DNA of 6,466 bases. Origin: Clostridia bacterium (lineage in GTDB: Bacteria; Bacillota; Clostridia; CAKSNL01; HGM11501). Position 1 is the first letter of the stretch. Every line of letters starts with the position of its first letter. Shown piece after piece: positions 5,031 through 6,466 of this stretch. The notes under the pieces are model-generated. The model saw nothing but the letters and a program-made list of their open reading frames with translations, had not been told where the DNA came from and ran no database searches. The DNA lies in contig JAUNRD010000111.1 of the NCBI GenBank assembly GCA_030535815.1, positions 1 through 6,466 of the forward strand, given 5' to 3'. A program made the position numbers and the translations under genes.

Positions 5031-6461
5031 TTACGGTATCATAGACAGGAACTTGATATCGTAGTATTCCTCCAATGAATGTTTGGACTTGTCGCATCCG
5101 ATACCCGACTGCTTTGCGCCGGAATGGGGTGAAAATTCGCTTCCGATACCGCCGTTTACGAAAAATTCGCCTGCGGTAACGTTTTCAAAATATCTGCTCA
5201 TTTCCTTTGCATTGTGGCCGAAGAAATAAGCGGACAAGCCAAAGATTGTGTTGTTGCTCTTCTCAATTGCCTCATCCAGGGTCTTAAAGGGCTGAAGAGG
5301 AATGATGGGACCAAAGATTTCCTCGGTTGAAACGCGCATATCGTCAGTTACATCAATAAGAAGCGCAGGTGTTATAAAGCTTCCTTCTGAAAATTCTTCG
5401 GGAACTTCTCCGCCCATAACAAGCTTTGCGCCCTTTTCCTTTGCATCCTCAATAAGGGAAAGCATTCTGTCCCTTGCCTCGTTGTTTATTACGGGACCCA
5501 TAATATAACCCTCGTCCTTCCAGGAACCAAGCTTAACCTTTGAAAGCTCGGTTTTAACCTTTTCGCACATTACATCATAAATGCTTTCGTGGATGTAAAT
5601 TCTGTTATAGTTAACGCAGGTCTGTCCTGCAAAGCCAACCTTCTTTGCAACAATGTTTGCCGCTGTTTCGTCAAGGTCAGCATCGGGCATAACCACAACG
5701 GGAGCGTTTCCGCCAAGCTCGAGAGAATATTTCTTTAAGCTTGTTACGCCCTGCTCCATCAGCTTAAGTCCTGTTTCGTAGGAGCCTATTAATGAAATAA
5801 GTCTCGGAATGGTGCTTTCGTTAAGGGTTTTTGCAACCTCTGAAGAGGGGCCCGAAAGAATGTTTAATACGCCCTTGGGGAAGCCTATCTTTTCTGCGAT
5901 AACGCCCACATAAAGTGTTGCAAGGGGTGTTTCTGAAGAAGGCTTTATAATACAGGTACAGCCTGATGCGATGGCAGGCGCAAGCTTTATGCTGGCATTG
6001 CCTAAAGGATAGTTCCAGGCAAGGTGACCAACGGTTACACCCACGGGCTGTTTTGTAATTATCTGATAGTTAAGCTTTCCGCCTACGCTTAAGGGGGGAA
6101 TTACTTCGCCTTCAATTCTCTTTGCTTCCTCTGCATAGAAGGAAAGGCTTGTAAGGAGCCAGTCAACATCGCCGCAGGCAGCTGTATACGGTCTTCCGGA
6201 TTCTGATGAGACAAGCTCGATTAAATAATCTCTTTCAGCAGTGCAGGCTTCCTTAAGCTTGTAAAGCCATGCTGCTCTTTCATTTACACTTGTTTTTGAC
6301 CAGGTTTTAAAAGCTTCTGCAGCCGCTATGAGTGCTTCCTTCGTTTGCGTTGCATCTGCGCAGCCCACAGAGTCAATTACCTTTCCCGTTGCAGGATTAT
6401 ATACAGGCATTTCCCTGCCCTTACCGTCAACAAGTTTTCCGTTTATATACTGTTTAAACAT
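5031..6461 (-). CDS. NAD(P)-dependent aldehyde dehydrogenase
   Basis: The 476-residue product belongs to the aldehyde dehydrogenase superfamily and oxidises an aldehyde to its carboxylic acid with NAD+ or NADP+. All core residues are present: N150 (AWNYP), K173 (IKPSSETP), E248 (LELGG), C282 (GQTCVNYNR) as the nucleophile, and the EEIFGPI cofactor motif (380-386). Length is typical (about 450-500), and it looks intact and cytoplasmic. By-eye alignment to succinate-semialdehyde dehydrogenase puts I158 and G276 where that enzyme has its two carboxylate-binding arginines, so a succinate semialdehyde role is unlikely. The ATG start at 6461 lies 5 nt from the right edge, so its ribosome site is not visible and a start further upstream cannot be formally excluded. 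Residues MFKQYINGKLVDG align with a normal family N-terminus. It heads the visible operon, 76 nt before the kinase, and probably oxidises the aldehyde released by the aldolase, such as sulfolactaldehyde, lactaldehyde or glycolaldehyde. Confidence 0.92.
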   Translation of the reverse strand: MFKQYINGKLVDGKGREMPVYNPATGKVIDSVGCADATQTKEALIAAAEAFKTWSKTSVNERAAWLYKLKEACTAERDYLIELVSSESGRPYTAACGDVDWLLTSLSFYAEEAKRIEGEVIPPLSVGGKLNYQIITKQPVGVTVGHLAWNYPLGNASIKLAPAIASGCTCIIKPSSETPLATLYVGVIAEKIGFPKGVLNILSGPSSEVAKTLNESTIPRLISLIGSYETGLKLMEQGVTSLKKYSLELGGNAPVVVMPDADLDETAANIVAKKVGFAGQTCVNYNRIYIHESIYDVMCEKVKTELSKVKLGSWKDEGYIMGPVINNEARDRMLSLIEDAKEKGAKLVMGGEVPEEFSEGSFITPALLIDVTDDMRVSTEEIFGPIIPLQPFKTLDEAIEKSNNTIFGLSAYFFGHNAKEMSRYFENVTAGEFFVNGGIGSEFSPHSGAKQSGIGCDKSKHSLEEYYDIKFLSMIP

Positions 6462-6466
6462 AAGCT

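Noticed and set aside
3974..6461. Operon as a classic fucose/rhamnose pathway
   Set aside because: Those pathways usually use FGGY kinases (FucK, RhaB) and FucA/RhaD-type aldolases. Here the kinase is PfkB and the aldolase is FBA-type, so a standard symbol would be misleading.

Overview
The window reads as a low-to-moderate G+C Firmicutes genome, probably an anaerobic clostridial or gut-type lineage. The reasons are strong AGGAGG-type ribosome binding sites, sigma-A-like promoters, compact same-strand operon structure, TTG/GTG start use and the protein families present. This is inference; no rRNA or other marker gene is in the window. Every credible gene lies on the minus strand, so transcription runs from high to low coordinates.

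From 6461 down to 1097 there is a five-gene sugar-catabolic operon in this order: NAD(P)-dependent aldehyde dehydrogenase, PfkB-family sugar kinase, fucose/arabinose-isomerase-family protein, class II (zinc) DHAP-forming aldolase, and a DUF4867 cupin-like protein. The last four genes are 9-10 nt apart or overlapping, and a strong hairpin terminator follows DUF4867 at 1062-1096. A 76-nt gap (4955-5030) separates the dehydrogenase from the kinase and holds a promoter-like sequence and a small inverted repeat. The dehydrogenase start lies 5 nt from the window edge, so the operon probably continues upstream; any transporter, glycosidase or regulator would be there.

The enzymes form a logical route: aldose -> ketose (isomerase) -> ketose 1-phosphate (PfkB kinase) -> DHAP plus a short aldehyde (class II aldolase) -> carboxylic acid (aldehyde dehydrogenase). 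This is the logic of Embden-Meyerhof-like sulfoglycolysis (sulfoquinovose to DHAP plus 3-sulfolactaldehyde, then sulfolactate). It is equally the logic of a 6-deoxyhexose route (lactaldehyde to lactate) or a pentose route (glycolaldehyde to glycolate). The sequence alone does not fix the substrate. The usual FGGY kinase and FucA-type class II aldolase of fucose/rhamnose pathways are replaced by PfkB and FBA-type enzymes.

From 999 to 64 there is a separately expressed beta-class DNA adenine/cytosine-N4 methyltransferase. It has its own promoter immediately past the operon terminator and a TTG start. No restriction enzyme is visible; the next gene position lies off the left edge. Positions 1-63 hold only a weak hairpin. 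No tRNA, rRNA, CRISPR array, insertion sequence or long repeat was seen.
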